A DNA stretch of 56,691 bases from Suilimivivens sp963618065 (GCA_963618065.1 CAVERH010000014.1:1-56691), one strand, 5' to 3'. Positions 35,862 through 44,871 are shown, counted from the stretch's first letter. The notes: generated from the sequence alone by a model not told the origin. Numbers and translations: made by a program.

Positions 35862-35947
35862 AGGGACGACGGAGTTCAAAAATAAACTGTAATCAATATT
35901 GAAAAGGACAATACAGGAAAACAGGTCTTATTCTGTTAAAAATTTAC

Positions 35948-36136
35948 GTAACAGTTCGGCCATGTCCATTCATAAGCTGCCGGATTATACTGATTGGCTA
36001 ACCAATATACGTGCTTTCCGGCAACTTATTTCATGTCGGGCGTCCGCCCTATAGAAAGGATTGTACAAGCTGCCCTTAGCGAGCAAGCTCCCGCGGGTCA
36101 TCTTGCACAATCCTTTCTGCATGGCTGAACTGTTAC
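35948..36136. repeat. 189-bp terminal-inverted-repeat element
   Basis: Termini GTAACAGTTCGGCCATG and CATGGCTGAACTGTTAC are inverted repeats with one mismatch. Inside are a TGCCGGA..TCCGGCA stem, a GGGCGTCCGCCC hairpin and a long stem AGAAAGGATTGTACAAG..CTTGCACAATCCTTTCT. Its right third recurs at 212-272 and its left terminus at 56620. With a T-rich spacer on each side it explains the 430-bp gap before rho; 35862-35947 holds nothing I can name. Confidence 0.85.
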
Positions 36137-36189
36137 CAAATTTGCCGGGAATCTTAAAAAAATCACTTCCATTTTGGAATTGAATGTTG

Positions 36190-36195
36190 TATAAT
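36190..36195 (+). promoter_or_regulatory. possible -10 box upstream of rho
   Basis: A perfect TATAAT, about 96 bases before the rho start, but with a poor -35 (TTCCAT) 17 bases upstream. Rho is often autoregulated; no leader structure is evident. Confidence 0.4.
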
Positions 36196-36291
36196 CAATT
36201 TATTGTATGACAAATCATTTGCAATTCGTAAGAAAATTCCCTTTTGAAATGTAATAATTGTATACAGTTTTCATAGATTTTGGAGGAGAAT

Positions 36292-37722
36292 ATGAGAGAA
36301 AAGTATGAATCTTTAGCACTTGCTGATTTAAAAGCAGTAGCAAAGGCAAGAGGTCTGCGGGGCATTTCAACCATGAAAAAGGACGAGCTGGTAGAGGCAA
36401 TGCTGGCTGCGGATGAAAAGGATAAAGCAGAGGGTAAGGCCGTAGCACAGCCGAAGGGTGTGATGACTTCGAAAGCCGCAGACCGTAAGGAAACAAAGAG
36501 CAAAGAGGAAGGTAAAGGAAAGGAAGAATTAAGGGGTAAGGAAGAGAAGGAAGCTTCCGGAAAGACCGAGGAAGAGAAGACCATCGAAGAACTGGACAGC
36601 GGAATCAGTGCACATGGTATTCTGGAGGTTATGCCGGATGGATTCGGATTTATCCGTTGTGAGAACTATCTGCCCGGTGAGAATGACGTCTATGTGGCTC
36701 CGAGCCAGATCCGCCGTTTCGGACTGAAGACCGGCGATATTCTGGAAGGAAATACCAGAGTGCGTACACAGGGTGAGAAGTTTGCAGCATTGCTGTATGT
36801 GAAGACCATCAATGGTTATACACCGGAGGAGAGTTCCAAACGTCACAATTTTGAAGATATGACACCGATTTTTCCGAATGAACGTCTTCATCTGGAGATG
36901 CCGGGAGCAAGTATAGCAATGCGTGTTATGGATCTGATCAGTCCGGTTGGTAAGGGACAGAGAGGTATGATTGTATCCCCACCGAAAGCCGGTAAGACAA
37001 CTCTGTTAAAGGATGTTGCGAAATCCGTAAAACGTAATTCCCCGGAAGTTCACCTTATCATTCTGCTGATTGATGAACGTCCGGAGGAAGTAACCGATAT
37101 TAAGGAAGCAATTGAAGGACCGAATGTAGAAGTTATTTATTCTACTTTCGATGAACTTCCGGAGCATCATAAGCGTGTATCTGAAATGGTAATTGAGCGC
37201 GGTAAGCGTCTGGTAGAGCATGGAAAGGATGTTGTAATCCTGATCGACAGTATTACACGACTTGCAAGAGCCTACAACCTGATCGTTCCTCCGAGCGGAA
37301 GAACATTATCCGGTGGTCTGGATCCCGCTGCATTACATATGCCGAAGAGGTTCTTTGGTGCAGCGAGAAACATGCGTGAAGGCGGATCCTTAACGATTCT
37401 GGCAACCGCACTGGTAGATACCGGATCCAAGATGGATGATGTGGTTTACGAGGAATTTAAAGGAACCGGTAACATGGAATTAATGCTTGACCGGAAGCTG
37501 TCCGAGAAGAGGATATTCCCGGCCATCGATATTCCGAGATCCAGTACCCGTCGTGAAGACCTGCTGTTATCCAGGGACGAGCTTGATGCCATGAATATCA
37601 TCCGTAAGGCCCTGAACGGACTAAAGCCGGAAGAATCTCTGGACAAGATTCTGGATCTGTTTGCAAAAACAAGGAACAATCAGGAATTTGTCAATATGGT
37701 TAAGAAGATCAAATGGTTATAA
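36292..37722 (+). CDS. rho: transcription termination factor Rho
   Basis: 476 aa hexameric RNA helicase. An N-terminal SAP/Rho_N segment (LALADLKAVAKARGLRGISTMKK) is followed by a Lys/Glu-rich insertion (~45-105), the RNA-binding cold-shock-like domain (GILEVMPDGFGFIRCENYLPGENDVYV), Walker A PPKAGKTTLL near residue 229, and VILIDSITRLARAYN. ATG 36292 follows GGAGGAG. The charged insertion is typical of Clostridia and may add RNA contacts. Confidence 0.97.
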   Translation: MREKYESLALADLKAVAKARGLRGISTMKKDELVEAMLAADEKDKAEGKAVAQPKGVMTSKAADRKETKSKEEGKGKEELRGKEEKEASGKTEEEKTIEELDSGISAHGILEVMPDGFGFIRCENYLPGENDVYVAPSQIRRFGLKTGDILEGNTRVRTQGEKFAALLYVKTINGYTPEESSKRHNFEDMTPIFPNERLHLEMPGASIAMRVMDLISPVGKGQRGMIVSPPKAGKTTLLKDVAKSVKRNSPEVHLIILLIDERPEEVTDIKEAIEGPNVEVIYSTFDELPEHHKRVSEMVIERGKRLVEHGKDVVILIDSITRLARAYNLIVPPSGRTLSGGLDPAALHMPKRFFGAARNMREGGSLTILATALVDTGSKMDDVVYEEFKGTGNMELMLDRKLSEKRIFPAIDIPRSSTRREDLLLSRDELDAMNIIRKALNGLKPEESLDKILDLFAKTRNNQEFVNMVKKIKWL

Positions 37723-37729
37723 AAAGTGC

Positions 37730-37758
37730 TTGCAAAGGCATAATACCTATGATATACT
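37730..37758 (+). promoter_or_regulatory. promoter of rpmE
   Basis: TTGCAA (37730-37735), 17-base spacer, TATACT (37753-37758). The ~70-base leader could hold an L31 autoregulatory site, but I see no convincing structure. Confidence 0.75.
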
Positions 37759-37832
37759 TAAAAAGCTGTTTCGTAGGAAACACAGTGGATGAGAACAGAA
37801 AATATGAGAAATGATAATAGAGAGGTGAAATT

Positions 37833-38039
37833 ATGAGAGAAGGAATCCATCCTGATTATTATCAGGCAACTGTAACTTGCAACTGTGGCAACACTTTTGT
37901 AACAGGTTCAACAAAGGAAGATATTCACGTTGAAGTTTGTTCCAAATGTCATTCATTCTACACAGGTCAGCAGAAGGCTGCAAGAACTGACGGACGTATT
38001 GATAAGTTCAATAAGAAGTATGGCGTAGCAAGCAAATAA
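37833..38039 (+). CDS. rpmE: 50S ribosomal protein L31, zinc-binding form
   Basis: 68 aa. The four cysteines of the zinc-containing form are present (TCNCGNTF and EVCSKCHSFYTG). AGAGGTGAAATT precedes the ATG. It follows rho as in many Firmicutes, and a terminator follows it. Confidence 0.96.
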   Translation: MREGIHPDYYQATVTCNCGNTFVTGSTKEDIHVEVCSKCHSFYTGQQKAARTDGRIDKFNKKYGVASK

Positions 38040-38052
38040 TGAAACGATGAAG

Positions 38053-38082
38053 GTTGAGGTGTTACATCATCTCAACTTTTTT
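38053..38082 (+). terminator. intrinsic terminator after rpmE
   Basis: GTTGAG pairs with CTCAAC, extended by imperfect pairs, and is followed by six T. The dispersed repeat copy B starts at once after the T-run. Confidence 0.8.
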
Positions 38083-38197
38083 CATGTAGAGCACTTAGCG
38101 AAGACAAGCCGAAGGCGAAGTCTGAGGTTAGTGCGAACGGTACCATGGCACTTAATGAGAACGAGCGGAAGCAAAGTTCGAATTTAGTGGCAGGGTG
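38082..38197. repeat. dispersed two-unit ~60-bp repeat, copy B
   Basis: Matches 622-745: TCATGTAGAGCACTTAG, TTAGTGCGAACGGTACC, TTAATGAGAAC and AGTTCGAATTTAGTG are all shared. As in copy A it follows a terminator directly and precedes a gene. A partial third start (CATGTAGAGCAC) is seen at 38199. Confidence 0.78.
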
Positions 38198-38246
38198 CAT
38201 GTAGAGCACAGACTCAATAGTTAGATCACTTAAATGGAGATTTAAA

Positions 38247-39332
38247 ATGGCGAAAAAGAAAAAATCCGCACACTACTCCGGAATTGGCGGTCAGGCCGTT
38301 CTGGAAGGTGTTATGATGAAGAATAAAGACGATTATGCGGTTGCAATCCGTAAGGCCGATGGCGAAATTGATGTCGAGGTGGATGTGTTCCGTGGACTTT
38401 TTCCGGAAAGCAGAATTACGAAGATTCCATTCTTACGCGGCATTTTTAATTTTATTGATTCTCTTCGTCTTGGCATGAAATGTATCAATCATTCTGCCCA
38501 GTTTTACGAGGACGGAGAAGCAGAAGAAACGAAGCTGGACAAGGCTCTTGACAAGATTTCCGGAGGACGCGGCGAGAAGATCCTGATGGGATTTACTACA
38601 GTGCTTTCGGTGGTGCTGGCCGTAGCGATTTTTATTCTTCTGCCGTATTACTTGTCCACGTTACTGAATGGGTTTATCCGGAATGATTCCCTGCTTGCGA
38701 TTATCGAGGGTGTCATCCGAATTGCAATCTTTTTGCTATACATTGTAGCAATCAGTCTGATGAAGGACATTCACCGCCTGTATCAGTATCATGGCGCAGA
38801 GCATAAATGTATCAACTGTATTGAAAAGGGAAGACCGCTTACCGTATATAATGCGATGAAGAGCTCCCGTATTCATAAGCGGTGCGGAACAAGCTTCCTG
38901 TTTTTCGTGGTGTTTGTGAGTATTATCCTGTTCTTCTTTATCCGGGTATCGAATCCGGCATATCGTGTACTGCTTCGGATCGCACTGATTCCGGTAATTG
39001 CGGGAATTTCCTATGAGATTATCCGTCTGGCAGGACGCAGTGACAATATTCTGATCCGGATCATTTCTGCTCCCGGTATGTGGCTGCAGAGATTGACGAC
39101 AAAAGAGCCGGATGAAGAAATGATTGAAGTAGCGATCAAATCCGTTGAGGCAGTTTTTGACTGGAAGAATTATCTGTATGAAGAATTCGGATATGAAGTG
39201 GATGAGTCCTGGATGAAGGATGATGTGCTGACTGAGGAGGATGTAGAAGAGGACAGTACAGATACCATGGAAAATGCAGAAACGGTTGCAGGGAAGAATG
39301 GCGAAAAGGAGAAAGGAACCGGGGAAGAATGA
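38247..39332 (+). CDS. DUF1385 membrane protein (YqhQ-like)
   Basis: 361 aa. N-terminal GGQAVLEGVMMKNKDDYAVAIRK is the family hallmark; YQYHGAEHKCINCIEKG and HKRCGTSFLF contain conserved His and Cys residues. About four or five membrane helices lie between residues 110 and 275. An acidic tail follows. Its function is not known to me. In Firmicutes it is often found with rpmE, prmC and prfA, as here, and it overlaps prmC by four bases. Confidence 0.88.
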   Translation: MAKKKKSAHYSGIGGQAVLEGVMMKNKDDYAVAIRKADGEIDVEVDVFRGLFPESRITKIPFLRGIFNFIDSLRLGMKCINHSAQFYEDGEAEETKLDKALDKISGGRGEKILMGFTTVLSVVLAVAIFILLPYYLSTLLNGFIRNDSLLAIIEGVIRIAIFLLYIVAISLMKDIHRLYQYHGAEHKCINCIEKGRPLTVYNAMKSSRIHKRCGTSFLFFVVFVSIILFFFIRVSNPAYRVLLRIALIPVIAGISYEIIRLAGRSDNILIRIISAPGMWLQRLTTKEPDEEMIEVAIKSVEAVFDWKNYLYEEFGYEVDESWMKDDVLTEEDVEEDSTDTMENAETVAGKNGEKEKGTGEE

Positions 39333-40165
39333 ATTACACGGAAGCCTTTCTGATGGGAATGCAGAAACTGAAAGAAGCAGAGATTGGCGAGGCACAACTG
39401 GATGCAAGGCTTTTGCTGGAAGAGGTATGCGGAACCGATCACAATACGCTGCTTTGTCACGGAGACCGGGAGGTGTCCGAAGAAGAGGAGGAGCAGTACC
39501 GGGGGGCGCTGGAGCAGAGAGCAGTTCATGTTCCGTTGCAGCACCTTTTAGGCTATCAGGACTTTATGGGACTGCGCTTTCGGGTAAATGAGCATGTGCT
39601 GATTCCGAGACAGGATACTGAGATTCTGGTAGAAGAGGCGATGCGGTATCTGCACGATGGCATGAGGGTTCTGGATCTTTGTACCGGCTCCGGGTGTATT
39701 TTGTTAAGTCTTCTTCATTACTCGAATGACTGTGAAGGAACCGGTGTGGATATTTCGAAGGAAGCGTTGCAGGTAGCAGCACAGAATGCGGAAGCACTTG
39801 GTATCAAAGCAGATTTTCTGGAAAGTGATCTGTATGAAAAGGTGACCGGGAAGTTTGATCTTCTGGTGTCCAATCCGCCTTATATTGAGAGGGCAGTTAT
39901 TCCGACACTGATGGAAGAGGTACGGGAATATGATCCGTATATCGCGCTGGATGGAGGAGAGGACGGACTCGACTTTTACCGGCGAATCATCGGTGGGGCG
40001 CAGGATTACCTGAAACGGGGTGGACAGATCCTGCTGGAGATCGGAAGTGAACAGGCGAAGGCTGTGAGTGAGCTTCTTCGTGAAGCAGGCTTTAAGGAGA
40101 TCAATGTCTGTAGGGATTTCGCAGGTCTTGACCGTGTTGTGAGTGCAAGACTACCGATGATGTAA
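39329..40165 (+). CDS. prmC: release-factor glutamine methyltransferase
   Basis: 278 aa SAM-dependent enzyme that methylates the GGQ glutamine of release factors. The NPPY catalytic motif (SNPPYIE) is near residue 181; DLCTGSGCILLSLL is the SAM-binding motif. N-terminal HemK-like helix bundle (LLLEEVCGTDHNTLL). Overlaps the DUF1385 gene and is followed by its substrate gene prfA. Confidence 0.95.
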   Translation: MNYTEAFLMGMQKLKEAEIGEAQLDARLLLEEVCGTDHNTLLCHGDREVSEEEEEQYRGALEQRAVHVPLQHLLGYQDFMGLRFRVNEHVLIPRQDTEILVEEAMRYLHDGMRVLDLCTGSGCILLSLLHYSNDCEGTGVDISKEALQVAAQNAEALGIKADFLESDLYEKVTGKFDLLVSNPPYIERAVIPTLMEEVREYDPYIALDGGEDGLDFYRRIIGGAQDYLKRGGQILLEIGSEQAKAVSELLREAGFKEINVCRDFAGLDRVVSARLPMM

Positions 40166-40196
40166 CAACCAAGTGGATGAAACAAGGAGTGGAAAG

Positions 40197-41270
40197 ATGT
40201 TTGACAAGCTGGAAGATTTATTGAATCACTTTGAAGAAATTATGAGTGAGCTGGCAGAGCCAAATGTAGCAAATAATCAGGAACGTTTCCGTATGCTGAT
40301 GAAGGAGCAGAGTGATCTGTCTCCGATCGTTGAAGCATACAAGGAATATAAGAAGTCGAAGCAGGATATTGAAGATTCCCTTGCCCTTCTCGATGAAGAA
40401 ACCGATGAGGATATGAAGGAGATGCTAAAGGAAGAGCTTGCTTCTGCCAAGAAGCGTGTGGAGGAGCTGGAACAGAAGCTGAAAATCCTGCTGCTTCCCA
40501 AGGATCCGAATGATGATAAGAATGTTATCGTGGAAATCCGTGCCGGTGCCGGCGGTGATGAGGCAGCGCTTTTTGCGGCAGAGATTTACCGTATGTATGT
40601 GCATTATGCAGAAAGCCAGCACTGGAAGGTAGAGCTCCTCAGTGTGGATGAAATCGGAATCGGCGGAATGAAGGAAGTAAACTTCATGATTAACGGACAG
40701 GGGGCTTATTCCAGGATGAAATACGAAAGTGGTGTTCATCGTGTACAGCGTGTTCCCGAAACCGAAAGCGGCGGACGTATTCATACCTCGACTATTTCCG
40801 TAGCAGTAATGCCCGAGGTGGAAGACGATATCGATATTGTGATTGAGGATAAGGATATCCGTATTGACGTGATGCGTGCGTCCGGTAACGGTGGACAGTG
40901 TGTCAATACGACAGACTCGGCGGTTCGTCTGACCCATTACCCGACCGGTATTGTGGTTTACAGCCAGACTGAGAAATCCCAGATCCAGAACAAGGCAAAG
41001 GCTTTTGCCATCCTGAAAGCGAAGCTGTACGATATGGAGCAGCAGCAGCGTCATGATGCCGAAGCAGAAATGCGAAGAAGCCAGATCGGTACAGGAGATC
41101 GTTCCGAGAAGATCCGTACCTACAACTTCCCGCAGGGACGTGTTACAGATCATCGTATCAACCTTACCTTATATAAGCTGGATAAAATTCTCAATGGTGA
41201 CATTCAGGAAATCATCGATGCCTGCGTTATTGCTGATCAGACAGCAAAACTCGAGAAAATGAATAATTAA
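40197..41270 (+). CDS. prfA: peptide chain release factor 1
   Basis: 357 aa. The GGQ motif (SGNGGQCVNTTDSAVR) lies near residues 232-234, and the PxT-type stop-codon region (RVPETESGGRIHTS) is nearby. ATG 40197 has AAGGAG 12 bases upstream; the in-frame ATG at 40173 is possible but lacks a ribosome binding site. Its methyltransferase is encoded just upstream. Confidence 0.96.
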   Translation: MFDKLEDLLNHFEEIMSELAEPNVANNQERFRMLMKEQSDLSPIVEAYKEYKKSKQDIEDSLALLDEETDEDMKEMLKEELASAKKRVEELEQKLKILLLPKDPNDDKNVIVEIRAGAGGDEAALFAAEIYRMYVHYAESQHWKVELLSVDEIGIGGMKEVNFMINGQGAYSRMKYESGVHRVQRVPETESGGRIHTSTISVAVMPEVEDDIDIVIEDKDIRIDVMRASGNGGQCVNTTDSAVRLTHYPTGIVVYSQTEKSQIQNKAKAFAILKAKLYDMEQQQRHDAEAEMRRSQIGTGDRSEKIRTYNFPQGRVTDHRINLTLYKLDKILNGDIQEIIDACVIADQTAKLEKMNN

Positions 41271-41271
41271 T

Positions 41272-41315
41272 AAAAAGCGGCGGGCTTTGATGGAATGTCA
41301 TTGACCGCCGTTTTT
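41272..41315 (+). terminator. intrinsic terminator after prfA
   Basis: CGGCGG (41278-41283) pairs with CCGCCG (41305-41310), flanked by A-run and T-run, so it could work in both directions. Confidence 0.88.
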
Positions 41316-41350
41316 GAATTTTAGATGGCGAAGGAAAGGCAGGTAGCAGA

Positions 41351-42025
41351 ATGGCATATACAATGGCACATATTCTGATAGCAGAAAAGGTTTTGGAAGA
41401 TATTAAGATGCCTGTTGATTATTCAACTTATATTGTGGGAGCTATTGCTCCGGATGCAGTCCATGCAAGTCCGAACTACACACGTATCATGAAGGAAAAA
41501 AGTCATTTATTTGCAGATGGAGCTATTTGGGGAAAAGTGACGAAGGAAAGCGAGATTCATGATTGGCTTGAAAGTATCAGGATATTTTATATTAGTAATT
41601 GTAACAAGTATAATAGGGATTTCTTTTTAGGATATATCGTACATGTACTTACAGATGTCTGTTCGTGCAGACAAATATTTGCACCTTTTTATCATTCAAT
41701 ATCAAAAGAAAGCTTTGATCATAAAATGGAACAATTTAAGGCTGAAAGCTACTGCGTGAATTATTATCTGTATTGTGAGTATTCAAAAGAGAAAAATTTA
41801 CTACATATTTTACAAAAAGGAAAATCCTGTTCATTGGTTGGCGTATTTGACAATAGCCTGTTGGTAAATCGAATAAAACAACTTTTTGAGTTTGAATTTA
41901 CACCACGTGATATGAAAGATATTATTCGTAATGAGATTTGCACTATTGATAATACAAATGAATTAATAATGAGTGCTCCCCAAATTATCAAGCAATGGCT
42001 TGGGGAAAACAGTACGATCAAATAA
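41351..42025 (+). CDS. zinc-dependent phospholipase C-like protein
   Basis: 224 aa. The spacing of metal-ligand-type residues suggests the Zn_dep_PLPC/S1-P1 fold: MAHILIAEKVL, GAIAPDAVHASPNY, SHLFADG, and FLGYIVHVLTDVC. No signal peptide, so a cytoplasmic role is implied. Codon use is clearly more A/T-rich than in the genes on either side, and it sits between a terminator and a toxin-antitoxin pair, which suggests acquisition by transfer. A domain call without alignment is tentative. Confidence 0.6.
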   Translation: MAYTMAHILIAEKVLEDIKMPVDYSTYIVGAIAPDAVHASPNYTRIMKEKSHLFADGAIWGKVTKESEIHDWLESIRIFYISNCNKYNRDFFLGYIVHVLTDVCSCRQIFAPFYHSISKESFDHKMEQFKAESYCVNYYLYCEYSKEKNLLHILQKGKSCSLVGVFDNSLLVNRIKQLFEFEFTPRDMKDIIRNEICTIDNTNELIMSAPQIIKQWLGENSTIK

Positions 42026-42045
42026 GGTGAGATGAATAAAAGAAG

Positions 42046-42073
42046 TTGAAACGGGACATAATTATGGTATAAT
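42046..42073 (+). promoter_or_regulatory. promoter of the toxin-antitoxin pair
   Basis: TTGAAA (42046-42051), 16-base spacer, TATAAT (42068-42073). The -10 box lies inside an operator-like palindrome. Confidence 0.75.
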
Positions 42074-42081
42074 TAGACCAT
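42064..42081. promoter_or_regulatory. putative antitoxin operator
   Basis: ATGGTATAATTAGACCAT is an 18-bp palindrome broken by a single pair of mismatches. It covers the -10 box, where Phd/YefM antitoxins typically bind to repress their own operon. Binding is inferred. Confidence 0.6.
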
Positions 42082-42100
42082 GATCAAGGAGGTGCATATT

Positions 42101-42361
42101 ATGCCACAAATAATTCCAATTAAAGATCTGAAGAATACATCGGAGATATCTGAGATGTGTCACAAGACAGATGAGCCAATTTATGTTACTAAAAATGGCT
42201 ATGGTGATATGGTAATTATGAGCATGGAGATTTATGAGTCAACCATGAGACAGATTGCTATGTACAGAGATATAGAGATCTCCGAAAAGCAAGTAGAAAC
42301 AGGGAAGGTAAAGGATGCCAGAATGGCACTTGGCGAAACGAGGGCAAAGTATGGTTTATAA
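42101..42361 (+). CDS. type II antitoxin, Phd/YefM family
   Basis: 86 aa. IPIKDLKNTSEISEMCHKTDEPIYVTKNGYGDMVIMSMEIYE is a Phd/YefM fold N-terminus; the C-terminal tail should bind the toxin. AAGGAGGTG sits seven bases before ATG 42101, favoured over ATG 42080. Overlaps the toxin gene by 11 bases. Confidence 0.9.
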   Translation: MPQIIPIKDLKNTSEISEMCHKTDEPIYVTKNGYGDMVIMSMEIYESTMRQIAMYRDIEISEKQVETGKVKDARMALGETRAKYGL

Positions 42362-42662
42362 ATTAAATGTTACAGAGCATGCAGATGAATTGCTTGATAG
42401 GTCTGTGTATCATTTGATTTATCGCTTAAAGAATAAGCAGGCAGCTAAACATCTGCTGGATTGTATCAATGCTATTTATGATAGGCTGGAAGTTGAGCCC
42501 TTTCAGTTTCCTGAATGCAGAGATGTATATCTTGCTAAGAAAGGGTATCGCGAGGCAGTTGTACCACAGATGAATTATGTTGTCATTTTTGATGTGAGAG
42601 CAGATGCTGTAAATATAGTTGGTATTTTTCATCAGTTAGAGAATTACCAAAGTAAACTGTAA
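42351..42662 (+). CDS. type II toxin, RelE/ParE family
   Basis: 103 aa from ATG 42351 (MVYKLNVTEHADELLDRSV). The N-terminal strand and helices and the C-terminal ...YREAVVPQMNYVVIFDVRADAVNIVGIFHQLENY match the ParE/RelE fold. Translationally coupled to the antitoxin by overlap. Whether it cuts mRNA or targets gyrase cannot be told here. Confidence 0.88.
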   Translation: MVYKLNVTEHADELLDRSVYHLIYRLKNKQAAKHLLDCINAIYDRLEVEPFQFPECRDVYLAKKGYREAVVPQMNYVVIFDVRADAVNIVGIFHQLENYQSKL

Positions 42663-42681
42663 TATCTTTGATATCTTTGAT

Positions 42682-42804
42682 ATGGATGCTCTGGGGGATT
42701 CATTTTTTCCTGTAAAGGGGAGCGGAAAGGAAAATCCAAATGATAACATGGATATTTATGACAGGGCTGATTTTATCAGTCATAAGAAGATTGTTTTTGA
42801 GTAG
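42682..42804 (+). other. short open frame after the toxin, possibly a gene remnant
   Basis: An ATG-initiated frame of 40 codons (MDALGDSFFPVKGSG...HKKIVFE) fills the space between the toxin and aspS; the frame stays open further upstream. There is no ribosome binding site and no recognisable family. It may be the tail of a gene lost when the accessory patch formed, or chance. Confidence 0.2.
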
Positions 42805-42833
42805 TGACAGTAAAGGCTGTGCTGTGCTATAAT
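42804..42833 (+). promoter_or_regulatory. promoter of aspS
   Basis: GTGACA (42804-42809), 18-base spacer, TATAAT (42828-42833). No T-box is present before aspS. Confidence 0.65.
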
Positions 42834-42877
42834 ACATACGGTTTAGTGATAAAATACGCAAGGAAATGAGGTTAGTC

Positions 42878-44641
42878 ATGGTACAGTCAAGAACACATAA
42901 CTGTGGCCAGCTACGACTCTCGGATGTGGGAGAGAAGGTTACGCTGGTCGGATTTTATGATAATATGCGAAAGGTAAGTAAGAATCTCGGATTCCTGATC
43001 TTAAGAGATTTTTACGGAATCACCCAGGTGGTTGTGGAGACCGAAGAGATGATGGACAAGTTAAGCGGCGTCAATAATGAGTCCACGTTATCCATCACCG
43101 GAACAGTTCGTGAGCGTTCCAGCAAGAACGGAAACCTTCCTACCGGTGAAATCGAAGTCGTACCGGAAGATATCCAGGTACTTGGCAAGTGCATTTACAA
43201 TGAACTTCCATTTGAAATTAACAGAAGTAAGGAAGCGGATGAAGCCACCCGTCTGAAATATCGTTATCTGGATCTGCGTAATCCTGCTGTCAAAGAAAAG
43301 ATTGTTCTTCGAAGCAAGGTTGTTGCAGAACTGCGTCAGAGAATGACCGAGCATGATTTCTTAGAGATCACTACTCCGATTCTGACCTGTTCTTCCCCGG
43401 AAGGAGCGAGGGATTATCTGGTTCCATCCCGTAATCACCCGGGTAAGTTTTATGCTTTGCCGCAGGCACCGCAGCAGTTTAAGCAGCTGCTGATGACCTC
43501 TGGTTTTGACCGTTACTTCCAGATTGCACCCTGCTTCCGTGATGAGGATGCCAGAGCAGACCGTTCTCCCGGTGAGTTCTATCAGCTCGATATGGAAATG
43601 GCATTTGCTTCCCAGGAAGATGTATTTGCGGTTATTGAAGATGTATTACCTCCCGTATTTGCAAAGTACGGTATTTATAAGGAAGCATCCAAAGCACCGT
43701 TTGCCAGAATTTCTTACCGTGATGCGTTAGAGAAATATGGTTCCGACAAGCCGGACTTAAGAATTGATCTGGTATTACAGGATGCAACAGAGGTGCTTGC
43801 CGATTGTGGATTCGGACCCTTCGAGGGACAGTGTGTGGAAGCCATTGTGGTGGATCAGTTCACAGCAACCCGTAAGGTAATTGACAAGATCTGTGCTGAT
43901 GTTGAAGTACAGAGTGGTCAGAAGGCTTACTGGTTCAAGCTGGATGAAAACGGCGAACTGGTCGGAGGAATTGCGAAGTTCCTGCAGGAGCGTAAAGAAG
44001 CAGTCATCGAAAAGCTCGGCCTTAAGAAGGGTGATTTCGTAGGTCTTACCGCAGGTAAGAAGGGCGATGCTCTTAAGGGAGCCGGTGTATTACGGAAATA
44101 CCTTGGAATGAACAGCGAAGCACATATGAAGCAGAACTGTTATGAATTCTGCTGGATCGTAGATTTCCCGATGTATGAAATCGGAGAAGAATCCGGAGAA
44201 CTGGAATTCTGCCACAATCCATTCTCTATGCCGCAGGGCGGTATGGATGCACTGTGCAATGCAGATCCGCTTTCCATTAATGCTTATCAGTATGACCTGG
44301 TATGTAACGGTGTTGAATTATCTTCCGGAGCAGTTCGTAACCATGATCCGGAAATTATGGTAAAGGCCTTTGAAATTGTAGGCTTGGGCGAAGATGCAGT
44401 GAAAGCAAAATTCCCGGCCATGTATAATGCATTCTGTTACGGAGCGCCTCCGCATGCAGGAATTGCACCGGGTGTAGACCGTATGGTCATGCTGCTTGCC
44501 GGTGAGGAGAGCATTCGTGAAATCATCCCGTTCCCGATGAACAAGACGGCACAGGATGTCATGATGGGAGCACCTTCCACCGTAGATGAGAAGCAGCTTC
44601 GTGATGTGCATATTAAGGTTGATCTTCCGAAGGAAGAGTAG
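42878..44641 (+). CDS. aspS: aspartyl-tRNA synthetase
   Basis: 587 aa class II synthetase of the bacterial type. N-terminal OB-fold (VTLVGFYDNMRKVSKNLGFLILRD), motif 2 (FQIAPCFRDEDARADRSPGEFYQLDMEM), the bacterial GAD insertion, and motif 3 (GAPPHAGIAPGVDRMVMLL). GAGG at 42868 favours ATG 42878 over the ATG at 42866. Discrimination against tRNA-Asn cannot be judged by eye. Confidence 0.96.
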   Translation: MVQSRTHNCGQLRLSDVGEKVTLVGFYDNMRKVSKNLGFLILRDFYGITQVVVETEEMMDKLSGVNNESTLSITGTVRERSSKNGNLPTGEIEVVPEDIQVLGKCIYNELPFEINRSKEADEATRLKYRYLDLRNPAVKEKIVLRSKVVAELRQRMTEHDFLEITTPILTCSSPEGARDYLVPSRNHPGKFYALPQAPQQFKQLLMTSGFDRYFQIAPCFRDEDARADRSPGEFYQLDMEMAFASQEDVFAVIEDVLPPVFAKYGIYKEASKAPFARISYRDALEKYGSDKPDLRIDLVLQDATEVLADCGFGPFEGQCVEAIVVDQFTATRKVIDKICADVEVQSGQKAYWFKLDENGELVGGIAKFLQERKEAVIEKLGLKKGDFVGLTAGKKGDALKGAGVLRKYLGMNSEAHMKQNCYEFCWIVDFPMYEIGEESGELEFCHNPFSMPQGGMDALCNADPLSINAYQYDLVCNGVELSSGAVRNHDPEIMVKAFEIVGLGEDAVKAKFPAMYNAFCYGAPPHAGIAPGVDRMVMLLAGEESIREIIPFPMNKTAQDVMMGAPSTVDEKQLRDVHIKVDLPKEE

Positions 44642-44656
44642 GTTTATAGAATCAAA

Positions 44657-44789
44657 GTAATTATTCAGTACAGGTCGAAGCATTTACTGCTGAGACCGTA
44701 AGAATATGATTCAGTAATGCAAAATCCCATCGGCGAAGCCGATTTGGAATGGATTTTGCATCGTGACTGTGAGGGGACTGAACAGTTAC
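44657..44789. repeat. 133-bp inverted-repeat element, copy 2
   Basis: Same length as 13093-13225 and differing at six bases by my count. Termini GTAATTATTCAGTAC and GGACTGAACAGTTAC; two of the six changes fall in the right terminus and weaken its pairing. Directly downstream of aspS and upstream of its terminator. Confidence 0.88.
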
Positions 44790-44811
44790 GAATCAAATAA
44801 GGTAAATCTTG

Positions 44812-44842
44812 GAAAGGGGCAGCTTGGATCTGCCCCTTTCTT
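44812..44842 (+). terminator. intrinsic terminator between aspS and dus
   Basis: GAAAGGGGCAG pairs with CTGCCCCTTTC around a seven-base loop, followed by TT. The dus start follows within 30 bases. Confidence 0.8.
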
Positions 44843-44871
44843 ATAAATGAAAGGTGTACAATAACAACATT

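Noticed and set aside
37760..37832. L31 autoregulatory leader
   Set aside because: The region is short and I could not find a convincing stem-loop similar to L31 leader families.
38736..39407. 223-codon open frame on the minus strand
   Set aside because: Exact shadow of the DUF1385 gene, no ribosome binding site and His/Cys/Leu-rich composition typical of antisense frames. The same applies to 55917-56615, 16475-17080, 40425-41153 and others.
42682..42804. Third gene of the toxin-antitoxin operon
   Set aside because: No ribosome binding site and no recognisable fold; listed only as a low-confidence open frame.
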